A DNA stretch of 64,000 nt from Calophaca sinica. Its lineage: Eukaryota; Streptophyta; Magnoliopsida; Fabales; Fabaceae. Shown piece by piece: positions 22,105 to 33,994 of this stretch (position 1 is the stretch's first letter; each line of letters begins with the position of its first letter). The translations under genes were made by a program, and so were the position numbers. Location: assembly GCA_037113605.1 (NCBI GenBank), contig CM073730.1, positions 90,733,082-90,797,081 on the forward strand. Direction: 5' to 3'. The notes beneath the pieces were generated by a model that saw only the letters and a list, made by a program, of their open reading frames with translations, was not told the origin of the DNA and did not search any database.

Positions 22105-22289
22105 TGTTAGATAATATATAATATTAGTACTAAGGGTAGTTTAGTCTTTTGTATCTTTAGTATTTATACTTCTTTATTGTCTTGTATTGAGTAGACTTTT
22201 GAGAATTCCTAATTGCAATATATTTAAACCCTAATGGAGCCTATTCTCTTCTACTTCTCTTCATCTTATCTTCTCTATGATTGTTAACA
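22105..22289 (+). mobile_element. 3' LTR of the copia element
   Basis: It matches 17331-17516 with about 13 differences by eye and is followed by the ATGTC duplication at 22290-22294. Confidence 0.92.
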
Positions 22290-22294
22290 ATGTC

Positions 22295-22866
22295 ATTCCC
22301 ACATTTGTACTTAGAGTGAACCACTTGCACCCATAACTCTAGCTTGGTGCGTAACTCCCAGAGGACTTTCATCATATATGCAGAATTTACATTGTGAGTG
22401 ATCCTAATGCCGATACCACTTTCCTGCTTGGTTCTTTAGATATTCTTCCAAGGAATTAAATGTATTCTCCTCTACTTTTGTTGATCTCCTCACATGAACC
22501 CACAACAATGTTTGTCCACCTCATCACACACTGAGATAGTCTTCCTCTTCCGAGAAATTGTTCTTGTGTTGATTTTATCCATGATACCATGAAAAGTATT
22601 TTTGTCCACTTTCTTGTGTTGCAAGGGAACTCCCAAGTAACGACCCAAGTCTTCCATTCTAGCAAAACCAAACTTCTCACTGATTTGTTGTATAGCATCC
22701 TAACTCACATTCTTTGAAAAACATAGTCTGTTTTTCTCATTGCTTATTTTCTACCCTGAGCTGTCGCAGAGCACCTCCAAACAAGATAGAATATTTTTGA
22801 ATTGCTCTAGGATATTTCCGCAAACAAGACTAGACCATATGCAAATATAATATGTGAAAGTTTTAG
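22295..22866 (-). pseudogene. LINE reverse transcriptase, C-terminal half
   Basis: On the minus strand HIIFAYGLVLFAE is read at about 22855-22810, where an active LINE has FADD; the catalytic aspartates have become YG. Next come FSKNVS, EKFGFARMEDLGRYLGVPL (about 22680-22620) and HSKYKCGND at the copia junction. These are hallmarks of plant L1-type elements. Frames change and stops occur. The copia insertion separates this from 16308-17330. The LINE has no 5' part here: sequence beyond 22866 is an LTR. Confidence 0.78.
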
Positions 22867-25800
22867 TTCGCCTCTAACCAGCTGAGTCGGTTTTCACATA
22901 TACCAACGAGCCATGGGATCCTTCGTCGGCAAACGTCGACGAGTTCGGCCATAGTAACTCGAAGTCTACACCCAAATGACTAGCAAATAACGGAGTCTAA
23001 TGAGACATGCGGTCCCCCAAGCAGTGAAATGTCGCTGAGTGTTGTCATAGTAACTCATGATTCTTCGAATTAATCCTTACGAGTCATGGGGTTGCCCCAA
23101 TCAGTGAAGCGTCGATGAGTGCCACCATAGAAACCCGAATGTGAGCAACGAAATCTACTATGTTTAAAATCGGCGACAAGTTTCCAAACGCACTGTATCT
23201 AACAAACCTGTTGGATACCAATCCACTAATTGGTCACAAACTCGTGACAAATAGACAACAATCACAAGGCAATTATACATACACAATACTTGGCCACCAC
23301 CCGTGACCAACATCAATCATGGGGTTACTAACCGGTAACCCCTATAAACAAGTTAAACATTCAACATTAAATAAGCCTAGGTGGTTACTACCCTTAACCA
23401 ACCCTTACAAGTCATTTTAAATGGTATTTTATCATTAAACAAGGGTATGAATCGATGCATGAGCCCTATGAAGCGATTCAGGGTTAAAACGACATTCTGT
23501 GAATCGAATTACAAAGCTATGAATCGATTCACAGCTTCAGTTCACAGAATCTAAGACACTACAGGTGTGAATCGATTAATGCAGGGGTGAATCGATTCAC
23601 AGAACCTGCAGAAGTGTAGTAACGTTGTTTTTTTGCACTTCACGCATTGGAGACTCCTCTTAAGTATCCCACGTCTAATCCAAGGTCAAGAAAATTACTA
23701 AATTGTCCCTAAGATTTTTAATCACAGATTTTAGATTCAATTCATAAATTTAAACCTTTTCATCTCAATTCTATTATTAACCACTAAATCTTGCCTCTTA
23801 TCCATTGTTGAGCTCATTAACCCATGAATACTTCTTCTAAATCCATTTTAGATACCTATCTCAGTACCTAAGCCATCTTTTTAATCCATATAGAAATCCC
23901 TTATTCAAAATTAAACCATTTATTACCCAAGTCATGCGTTAGCCACTTACCTCAAGTCATTCAATTTTAACAATCATATTCAACTCCTTTTAATTACATA
24001 TTAACCACCCTAGCTAGTCTAAACATATGACCCTCATTCAATCATGAAAACAATAACTACACCTCGTAATTCATATCATTAAACAATTCCAAAGAACACT
24101 AATTAATCCCTAATCCATGCTTCCACTAGTCATAATTCACCAAATCCAATAATCTCATACCAATCATTCATCAACCATTACAAACATACCACTTAGTAAT
24201 CCTAAGTTAGTCCTAAGCATACAAGAACATACTTATTAATCAAAACAGGAACTAAAACACATGGACCATGTCTTTACACAATTATCATAATAATATTGAG
24301 TCCTAAATCATGCTTTTACTACATTAACACCTCCAACACCAATCAACCAACACTAATCATATATATATAATCATTTATAAACACTTATTTACAACTCCAA
24401 AATAATTCTAAATAGTAGAACACTTAGCCAATTATTAAAACAACAACTAAAATATATGAATCATGTTTCTTTACCAATAATCCTAGATCATGCCCTTACT
24501 AATAAATAAACATAAAGCACCAACCTTTTGTTATTAAGCATGCATCAAATTCCTAAACCTTTTCATCTCAATTCCATTATTAACCACTAAATCTTGCCTC
24601 TTATCCATTGTTAAGATCATTAACCCATGAATACTTCTTCTAAGTCCATTCTAGATACATATCTCAGTACCTAAGCCATCTTTTCAATCCGCATAGAAAT
24701 CCCTTATTCAAAATTAAACAATTTCTTACCCAACTCATGCCTTAGCCATTTACCTCAAGTTTTCAATTTTAACAATCATATTCAACTCTTTTTAATTACA
24801 TATTAACTACCCCAACTAGTCTAAGCATATGACTCTCATTCAATCATGAAAACAATAACTACACCTCGTCATTCATATCATTAAACAATTCCAAGCTAAT
24901 TAATCCCTAATTTATGCTTCCACTAGTCATAATTCATCAAGTCCAATAATCCTATACCAATCATTCATCAACCATTACAAACATACCACTTAGTAATCCT
25001 AAGTTGGTCCTACGCATACAAGAACAAACTTATTAATCATAACAGCAACTAAAACACATGTACCATGCCATTACACAATTATCATAATAATATTGCGTCC
25101 TAAATTATGCTTTTACTATATTAACACCTCCAACACCAATCAGCCCACACTAACCATATATATAACCATTTAAAAACACTTATTAACAAATCCAAATTAA
25201 TTCTAAAGAGGAGAACACTTAGCCAATCATTAAAATAGCAACTAAAATATATGAATCATGCATCATGCTTCTTCACAAATTAAATAGCACCAATAATCCT
25301 AGATCATGCCCTTACTAATAAATACACATAAAGCATCAACCTTTTGTTATTAAACATGTGTCAATTTACTAAAACATGCTATTTATCAATTATAATTTAA
25401 TTCTAAGCATAAGAACACTTATTCAGTTTTCAAAACAGCAACCTCATACCATAATTTACGTCATTAACCAATCCAAATAACACTAGTAAAATCATGCCAC
25501 AACACATAAAGCGTCAACCTTCCAACACTAAACATATTCCAATTCTCATAAACATATTAATTAACAATTTCTATGGCTCCTTACTCATACAAGGGCCTCA
25601 AATTAATTAAAACAGGAACTATAGACCACCAAATCCATGCTCTTGCAAGGATTGCACATCAATTTCTTGCCCCATAAGGCATAGGGATTATGAGCCATCC
25701 CTAACATGCTATTTGAAGCCTGAGGCCTCTTTTCAAGAGATCAACCATCCCCATACCTTATTGTAGGTCGCGATCTCCAATGGGTCTTAGAGAGCTCCGA

Positions 25801-26508
25801 ATTTGATTTCATTGTTGGTTCCTATCATAACAAAAATCGATGAAGCCAACACCATGCTTAGAATTGAGTTTAGAGGGATTGGAGTTGAAACATAATTAAT
25901 TTCGTGACTTACCAATAATATTCCTCCTTTAGAAATAGAAAAGAAATAGAGAGAAAGGAGGAGAAGAGTCTTGTGATCACAGCCTCGAAGACGGGACTCA
26001 ATTTGGTTGAGAAACGAGAGAGAAATAGCAAAAACGGTGGCAACGACAACAATAGAGCTCTAAAAAGTTCTAGAGTTCTTGAGAGCTCTTAACTAATGTT
26101 TAAAATTAGGTTTTAGAGTCCTAATAGGTCTAGGATTAGGTTTAAATCGTGGTTTAGAAGTCTCATCACGGCTGGAAGCAAAACAGGCCAAAACGGAGCG
26201 GCCCACCAATTAAAAAACACTGTTAGCTGCTTTGAATCGATCCATGCACAGGGCGAATCAACTCACATGTTCTGTTTTGTCCTAAAAACGTTGTTTAATG
26301 AAATGAATCGATTCATGCAAGGGGTAAATCGATTCACAGACTCAGAATTACTGAAAGATGGGTTTTTCTTCCATTCTAAGGTCGTGTAGTCCCTTCTAAG
26401 GGTCTCTCTTCCCAACTAAGCCCTATGGCACTTAATCAAACACATAATAATCATACAATTCCCCTATGTTACCTAACATATAAGCTTAAGAAAATTTGGG
26501 ATGCTACA
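22867..26508 (-). mobile_element. Long gypsy LTR (minus), left end unclear
   Basis: On the minus strand the LTR starts TGTAGCATCCCAAATTTTC at 26508, close to the TGTAACATCCC starts of the other long LTRs. It has no coding frame. It contains a tandem duplication of about 800 bases (23752-25370) and two clusters of GAATCGATTC palindromes (about 23490-23605 and 26230-26340). The end at 22867 is set only by where LINE sequence stops. No primer site was seen. Confidence 0.5.
23752..25370. repeat. Tandem duplication, two copies of about 805 bp
   Basis: The phrase AAACCTTTTCATCTCAATTC starts at 23752 and again at 24555. The two copies can be followed side by side to about 24554 and 25370, with small indels and scattered changes. 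Both read as AT-rich non-coding DNA with many CAATCATTAA-like words. Confidence 0.85.
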
Positions 26509-27977
26509 TGAGAGAGAGGGAGAAGATCTAGAGAAGAAGAAAAGACGAAAAGTGAAGAAGGGGAGAAGAAGTGAAAAGAAAAGAGAGGTCATAATGGAGA
26601 TCTTGAGAGAGGAGAAGAATAAAGCCTCAAGGAAGGAGGAGAAATGGAATCCATGAGAAAGAAGATGAAGAATGAAAGGAAAAATCATGAAAATGGCGTT
26701 TATGGTCAAGTTTCATGGTGAAAAAGCTTCATTGAAGAAGAAGGAATCATAAAATAGATGAAGGAAGAGACCAGGGTTTCAATGTTTTAAGGTGGGTTCC
26801 TTTCCCATGGTTTGCATGTAGTAGCCTAGGTAACTATATACCCCAAGCCTAGGATTGCGTGATTCTAGTTTTATTGATAGATGGGTTGTTAAATTATATT
26901 TGTGACCTCTTTCATTTTTGTATGAAACTAATTGTTGTAGGAATGGTAAATTCATGTTTATACTTGCATGTAAGTTCCCTAAGTCTATTACGAAGTACCT
27001 TGGTTGTTGACACCTTGAGTGGGGCTTAAATACCCTTTTGAGTGAGTTGGAACCGAGCCAGTATGCAGAATTTCACAGGCCTTCGCAGGGTGGAGACACG
27101 CCATTGCAGGGCAAACATCCCTACAGCACTAGAAAAACAGTTTTTCTGCGTGCCATCACGAGGTGAGCCCCAGTCTTCACGGGGCTAAAACTCCTGCAGA
27201 CCATTCTGCCTTGTTTCGCTAGGTGAAGGTTCTGCTTCGCTAGGCAAAGACCTGTATTTTCACAAGGCGAAGGATGTCCATCATAGGGCGAGGCCGTACT
27301 GTATATTTTCTTTGCAAGGCTACAAAAATAATCACAAAATAATGCGTAAATGACTTAATTAGGCTTAGGTGTCTTCATAACAATTGTAGCCCTATATGTT
27401 AGCTAACCAATAAATTTAGATCTTTATAGCTCAAGTTATGAACAAAAGACCAAGCAAAGGTCATAGTGTTATGGTTAGAATTATGCCTTGCATTTACTAT
27501 GAGTTTGGACCTAGTAAATGACCAAACCAGCCTATGGGGTCAACATAGAAGTTTTAGGAAGTCTTATTCGTTTCCCAAATAGATAGATATTAGCTTAATG
27601 CGATGAGTGTAACTCTAGATATAACCATTCCATTGTGAAGAGGTTATAAAAATAATACATGAAATCTAAGAAGTAATACCTATGAATTCAAGATATGGAT
27701 GTGTAGGGTCATAAATGACACATGAACAATTAGTATGATAAGAGGAAGGTTAAGTACCATAAATAAGATGCATGTGGCTTAATTTCCAAGAGGACTCATA
27801 ATGATTGAATAATGTATGAACAAATAGTACATGATGTTGTGGTAATTATACAATAAAGAAATGAGTTAAGTCTTTAGGAACAAAGATTAAGTTAATGTCC
27901 TTCCCCTAACAAGAAGGAGTTATCACAAAGATTAATTTAATGTCCTTCTGACGGGTTTTGAACTTTCTAGGAACCCA
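26509..27977 (+). mobile_element. LTR and leader remnant upstream of a gag
   Basis: A purine-rich stretch (26509-26720) is followed by non-coding sequence with diverged repeats around CTTCGC and TCGCTAGGCGAAG (27070-27290). It runs directly into the gag start at 27978. No primer site was found, so the junction between LTR and leader has been lost or deleted. Confidence 0.4.
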
Positions 27978-29043
27978 ATGCCTCCGAGATGCGAGATCCC
28001 TACTGTTGGAGCTGAGAACCTGGACATGGATCGAGTAATCCAAGTGATGGCGGATATGGCAGCAGCTGTGGCACAGCAAACTGCAATAATGACTCAACAT
28101 GATCTACAACAATAACAACAAGCTAAGCAAAACGCTGAAGTGAGAGGGCTGGTGGACTTTCATAAGCACGGACCGCCAAGGTTTCACGGAGAACCCGATC
28201 TCGAGATGGCCGACCTTTGGCTATAGGAGATAGAGAAGATTTTTGAAGTAATCCACTGTCCTGAGATGTCAAGATCAACTACACATCGTACTTGCTATTG
28301 GGCGATGCCGAATATTGGTGGAGAGGAGTGAGGCAGATGTTGGCTCCTGAGCACCGTGAGGCAAACTAGGAGACTTTCCATGGCAGATTCATACACGAGT
28401 ATTTTTCGGAGGGCGTGTGGACAGAAAAGAGTAGGAATTCCTCCGTATGTACCAGGGGAATATGACAGTGTCAGAGTACGTCGCCAAGTTTGAGTTGTTG
28501 ACCAAGAATTTTTAGCTTTTCCGCGATCAAGTTGATGAGTGTTAGATGAGTGAGAAGTCAATGCTACCATTGTGCATCCGACAGTTCCAACAGTTGGTCG
28601 AAAAGTGCATCCAGGTCGAGACGATGAAGAGTGGGAAGAGAAAGGGCAGTTTTGGGGGACCAATTCGATCACAGCCTCAGGGCCAAGGCCAGATTCAGAA
28701 GGGAAAGCAGCAGTAAAGGGAGCCATATCACCGTTTGTAGGAAAACAACCGAGGCCAGTATCATCCAATGGCTCAGAATAATGGAAGTGGGAGTGAAGGA
28801 AAATAGGCCAGAAACGGACAATATTGCTTTCGCTGTGGATATTCTGGACACATTACTGACAAGTGCACTGCTAAGGAAGAATTGTGTTTCAATTGCAAAA
28901 AGTCTGGGCATTTTACCAAAGATTGTCAGACACTAAAGGTGGAACCAGCTGCCAATGCTGTTAGAGCCGCACGCCCAGCTATTGGAGGACATGTCTACAT
29001 GATGAATGTAGAAGAAACCTCGCAGGTTCACATTCAAGGAACA
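27978..29043 (+). pseudogene. Tekay-like gag remnant, truncated
   Basis: It starts MPPRCEIPTVGAENLDMDRV, collinear with the gag at 38374. It then shows GLVDFHKHGPPRFHGEP, YTSYLLLGDAEYWWRG and two CCHC zinc knuckles at 28825-28926 (C-F-R-C-G-Y-S-G-H-I-T-D-K-C and C-F-N-C-K-K-S-G-H-F-T-K-D-C). At least three stops and two frameshifts lie between these parts. Similarity stops near 29043, before the protease, so pol is missing. Confidence 0.8.
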
Positions 29044-29168
29044 TAACGTAGAGCAGATTAAGGTGGAGTTGAGCGAAGAACGAAGATCATCCTCAAAATA
29101 GGTTTATTATTATCGTTAGTATATATTTTGGGGTGTAAGTGGTTCTAAGTGTAGACCATATAAGTATT
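29044..29168. other. Unassigned spacer between gag remnant and CACTA end
   Basis: 125 bases with no recognisable coding or repeat feature. Confidence 0.3.
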
Positions 29169-29189
29169 CACTAGTAGAGAAAAGGTAAT

Positions 29190-29490
29190 TTACACCAGTT
29201 AAATTTCACATTTAACAACGGTTTTTGTACTGGTATAGATACTACCGGTGTTGTATGTAGAGCTTTTTACAGCGGTTTTTTAACCGGTGTAAAAAGAATC
29301 TTTATTACACCGGTTTAAAAGACAGTGTTAAATGAGGGAACCAACCGGTGTCTAAAATGGTATATGACACCGGTTACTAATATAAACTAGTGTCTAATGT
29401 CAAACATGTTACACCGGTTACAACCAAAACCGAAGTAATAAGTTAGACAATAGACACCAGTTTTTTAGAAAAATCGGTGTGAAATTATCT
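29190..29490. repeat. CACTA subterminal repeats
   Basis: At least eight copies of a motif close to ACACCGGT or ACCGGTGT lie within 300 bases of the CACTA end, for example near 29240, 29272, 29290, 29312, 29345, 29371, 29413 and 29475. In En/Spm elements such repeats bind the transposase. Confidence 0.8.
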
Positions 29491-29840
29491 GATTTTTTTT
29501 AACAATTCTGTTTATTTTTCTATCCTTTTCCTGCTCATATTGGCACTAGAATTCACAAACAACATTACAGAAAATAAGCAAAGTCACAGAATTCAAATAT
29601 TTCAACAAAATTCACAAACTTAAATTATAATCACTATACAAACTTATATATACAATTCTTATTGGCACCAAATGCATGTGCCTAGCTATATGTACAACTT
29701 CTTTGGCACCAAATTTGGCATCAAAACTGTCATTAAGTGCATATAAGTGATAAGTGATACTATTGTTTTCTAAGTGATATATACTAATGTTTTCTATTAC
29801 GTTTTTGGAATTTTCCATTCTTTTCTCCACCTTCATTCTG

Positions 29841-32404
29841 TTACAGCCTCTTCAATTTATTCTCCTCATGCAGCTGTAGAAAGAATTCTGCCCAAATTTG
29901 TCTGATTTCATTTATATCATCTTTCCCAAACGGTGATGGTTCATTGAATATCTACAAGACCAAACATATAATATTAAATTAGACAAGTATATGCTAAAAC
30001 CATAAATAACACATTAATTGAATAGTTTTAAAAATTCTAATACTAGCTCTCAATAATCAACAATATCAGCTGAGACAATGGTTAACATGTTTTTCATCAC
30101 ATAGTAGCCACAGGCATAGCCGTCATTTTGTCAAGCCGCCTACCAAATATGAATAACATAGTAGCATATAAATGATATTTAAATATTATACGCATTAAAC
30201 TAGTAATATTAAATGTAAATGAATTTTCGGGTAGACAAATTACTTACTTCAGGAATCACCCATCTAATAGACTTTTTCTTCTTACGGCCTTTCAACATGT
30301 AATATCCCTCCATAGCTCTAAAAATTAAATGAATTCATCAATTAATGCAATAGATCTAATAAAAGACAAATCAATATGTATATATATCTTAAAAATGAAA
30401 GCTTACCTCTCAATTACGCCCTTAATGTCTGTGCTTGGTTTATAGTGCAGCGAACACAACCAAACAACCAAACAATCATTAGGACAAATGATAAATAGTT
30501 GCCAGTGATCACTGCAATATTGAACAATAATAATCAGACAAAGCAAACTAGGCTAGTAATTGGACAATACAGTTTACATGTACTTACTTATTTAGATACG
30601 GTCCAAGGTAACACTTTTTTGGCTCAGAGTCCATTTTATTTTGTAAGTATGATTGCACTGTGTCTGGAGATAACGCCATTTTTTCGGTCATAATAATATT
30701 ATTTGGGTGAAAGAACCCAAACCGATCGCTGGACTCCTTTGTCACACAGAGGCGATGAAGATACCTAAGATGTTGAACCAAATGTTAATTATAATTGATA
30801 CATACAAAATAATTTTTATAAAGTAATGATACTTACGTGCACCATACTGACAAGACTTCACTGGATAGCCATAGATCACCATCACCAACTTTATCAATGT
30901 CCTTCCTATCAACAGAAAACCACTGAAAGAAATTAGGGTCATGCTCAGGTCTACATGGAAGCTGTCACCTTTGAGAAGCCTCATTTTTTCGTAAAAATCT
31001 TCTTTGTTTGGCTGGTTCTCATCATTATCTGGTGAACAACTACCCTTAGTGCTCATACACACGGTACCTCTAGGACCACAACAATCATGAGGAGCGGTAT
31101 AGCTTCTTCCTACATCCATAGATTGTAGCGCCTGCATCAAATAAAGTAAAAATAAATAACATTACCAAAGTTAGTAATTTTTATTTCATTAAATGTATCA
31201 AGTTATGCATACCTCCTTCACTGCTGTTTGGATCTCCTGCGCCCGCACCAAGGACATCTCCCTTTGGGCCTCCTTCACCGCCATTTGGATATCCTGTTTT
31301 CAAGTCAATGATATCTCCCTTTGGATCTCCTCTCGGATCTCCCTGGATATCTCCTCCCGGAGCTGGTGAAGGTCCTCCTTAGATTTACCGGTCGAGGTGT
31401 GGTGTGAAGAACGTCCATAGTATTTCTTTATGCTAACACCCCAACCAGCAATGTGGACATGAATAGGATGCTCCTGTGTTCTAAGGGCAGTAGTCAAGAT
31501 ACCCTGACGTCCCTATGGAATAAAAGTACCCTGTGTACTCTGTAAAAACAGGTCCCCCTGGAACACATATAATTAAATTCCAAATTAATACATTGTGTAA
31601 TGCAATGCATAAGTTGTAAAACAATTACATTGATCAATGTAATTGTTTTCTTACAATTCTTGAAGCCACTGAGGCTGTGGCCTCAGATGTAAACTCTCCT
31701 GAACACTTCTTGGGCCATCAACCAAAGCTCCTCTCGTGTAGGTGAGGGTGGCTCATAAAAAACTAAGCCTCTATCACTCGCCTCTTCATTCAATTTTTTC
31801 CTCCTCTCTACAATTACATCGGCCTTAACCTTAAAATAACCCCGATGAGACGTTATGTGCGGATATAAATTCTTCCATGCATTTTCCTTTCCTTTTTTGC
31901 TTTTGGCCTGTTACAAATAAGACACAACAAATTATAAGTCAATAAAAATATTAAATTAGCTATGCCATGTAAAAAAAAAACCATGATTTCAACTAACCTG
32001 AAAATCTTCTTCATGATGAGACTTGACAACTTCACATGATTTCAACCAAATCCTATGGTTGATGTCACTGTGTACGTCCTTCCACAACTTCACATGGATA
32101 GGAGTCTTGCTATGGGCAAGGTACCCGACATAACTCTTGAATTGTGTCATTAGGTCTCCCGTGGGCAATAAAGTAAGAGGATCAAAATTGATATCGTACC
32201 TCTGAATAGCGGCTCATCTTGCAATGAAACGTGTCATGGTCGTGGCACGTCTGCTACTTTTCTTGGTGGGAGAGGAGCCTGATGTATCAGCCTTGATGCC
32301 TGTTTACACAAAAAAAATTATTTACAAACACGCATCATTTAAGAAGAATTATAATGGACATATAATAATCAAGTACTAACCTAGAAAGTCTTTCTTGTTC
32401 ATTT
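29841..32404 (-). pseudogene. CACTA second gene with Ulp1-like (C48) protease domain
   Basis: The gene is split by AT-rich introns. It starts MNKKDFL at about 32404, just after the TNP2 stop. Then come TRFIAR-stop-AAIQRYDINFD, VKLWKDVHSDINHRIW and NAWKNLYPHITSHRGYFK (plant transposase Ptta/En/Spm type), a charged QLREEISREIREEI segment, and a protease-like end: DHWQLFIICPNDC (His codon 30505-30507), WLCSLHYKP, and NDGYACGYYVMKNM (Cys codon 30110-30112). It closes with EIRQIWAEFFLQLHEENK and a stop at 29841. Two in-frame stops (about 32214 and 30132) show it is dead. The usual Asp of the Ulp1 triad is Cys in WLCSL. Confidence 0.75.
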
Positions 32405-33994
32405 TTTATTTTCCTCCAAAATCCCTTCTTGATGATCATCACGTGTGGCATATACATCGTCCACTTCATTTTCATCAGTCAAAGAAGGTCTTTGAGTTGT
32501 GAAAGAAGGAATGTCAAAAATATTTAGGGTTGGATCTTGACTTTTATCAATCTGATGCGTGCTTCTTCTTTGGAGGACTATAGATAAACTTATGCTAGAG
32601 GGGTCTGTGACATAAAAAACTTGTTTTGCACGTTCAGCCATGATGAAAGGTTCGTCACTATAATCTATCTTATCAAGGTCCACCAATGTAAATCCTAATT
32701 CATCAGTTTGTACACTATTACAGTTAACCCACTTAGATTTAAAAACAGGAACTCTAAATTTACAATAATCGAGTTCCCAAATATCTTCAATGCTCCCAAA
32801 GTAAGCTATGGATACCAGAACGGGGATTTTATCCTTTAAATTAGAGAAGTATATAGAAGAAGCCATGATCATAACCCCACTGTTTTGCACGATACTCCTG
32901 TCATCCTGTGACTTTGTGTAAAAGGAAAATTTATTTATATCATACCCACTCCAACATAGAACATTAAAGCTACGTCTGTGTGCTAGCCATTTGAAGGTAT
33001 TAGAAGCAGTATCATCATTCATAATCAGTGTTTTAAACCAGTTTAGCAATATCTTGTTATGCTCTTTCAACACCCATTTTTCGCTCATTCGAGGGTTTTT
33101 AGCCTTGACAATGGTTTTGTGAGTAGATAAGCATAGCTCAACCTCATCAATGTTATTCAATATATACAAATGTGCTTGAAGCACTTCCTCCCGACCCATG
33201 CTCTTAACCTTTAGACCTCGTGTACCCTTACTGTCACATCTTCCCTCATGACGAGACTTTGGACGCCCTACAGGTTCCGCTTCCGACAAGTAGTCTGCAC
33301 AAAACTCAATGACTTCTTCTGTGATGTACCTTTCAACAATAGATGCTTCGAGACGACATGAATTCTTGACATACCCTTTCAAGATCTTCATGTACCTCTC
33401 GACAGGGTACATCCACCTTAAATAAACGAGGCCACACACTCTAATCTCCCTCACTAGATGAACAATTAAGTGAACCATGATGTAAAAAAATGAAGGAGGA
33501 AGGAACATCTCCAACTGACACAAGATATTAGTAGCCTCATTTTCCAAGTCGTCAAATTCTTGAGGGTCAATCACTTTACTACATACAACATTGAAGAATA
33601 AGCACAATCTAGTTATCGCATGTCGAGGCCTTTTTTGGCAAGATACCACGAATAGCCACTGGTAGTAGCTATTGCATTAAAACGTGGCAATCGTGAGACT
33701 TTAAGCCAAGTAGTTTGAGATCTTTCATTGACACAAGACTCTTGACATTTGAAGAGTATCCCTGTGGCACTTTTACGCCCCGTAGACACTCGCAAAAACT
33801 TCTTTTCTCTTATTTTGACAATGTATGACATGGTAGTGGCAAATATGTCATGTTTCCTCTTGGTTGTGGACCTAATTGTTCTCTTATGCCCTTCTCAACC
33901 AAATCTAGACGAGCATTCAAACCATCATTCGTCTTGCCTGAATGTTGAGAAGTGTTCCAATTACACTATCACACACATTTTTTTCCACATGCAT
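32399..33994 (-). pseudogene. CACTA TNP2 transposase, C-terminal part (DUF4218, DUF4216)
   Basis: A 416-codon open frame covers 33649-32399. It has HLIVHLVREIRVCGLVYLRW and MYPVERYMKILKGYVKN (the DUF4218 region of plant TNP2), then ELDYCKFRVPVFKSKWVN and GFTLVDLDKIDYSDEPFI (DUF4216). Upstream to 33994 the family sequence continues through CHTLSK, FCECLRGVKVPQGYSSN and MHVEKNVCDSVIGTLLN, but with two frameshifts and three stops. The catalytic N-terminal half is missing, cut at the Tekay LTR. Confidence 0.85.

Larger units (their letters stand above)
17331..22289 (+). mobile_element. Complete but decayed Ty1/copia retrotransposon
   Basis: The element is 4959 bp with two LTRs of 186 and 185 bp, a primer site, gag, protease, integrase, reverse transcriptase and RNase H in copia order (integrase before reverse transcriptase), a purine tract and 5-bp target duplications. 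Every domain carries stops or frame changes, so it cannot move on its own. By eye the LTRs differ at about 13 of 185 positions (7%), which points to an old insertion. Confidence 0.92.
29169..33994 (-). mobile_element. CACTA (En/Spm) transposon, TNP2 side truncated
   Basis: The end begins CACTAGTAGAGAAAAG at 29169, the terminal motif of plant CACTA elements. Subterminal ACACCGGT-type repeats follow in both orientations (29190-29490). Two gene remnants lie on the minus strand: a second gene carrying a protease-like domain (29841-32404) and TNP2 transposase (32399-33994). The other terminus is absent, because the Tekay LTR begins at 33995 within the transposase. Confidence 0.85.

Noticed and set aside
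28295..28768. Minus-strand open frame of 157 codons
   Set aside because: It lies opposite the Tekay-like gag remnant, has no recognisable domain, and is a shadow of the plus-strand frames with the zinc knuckles.
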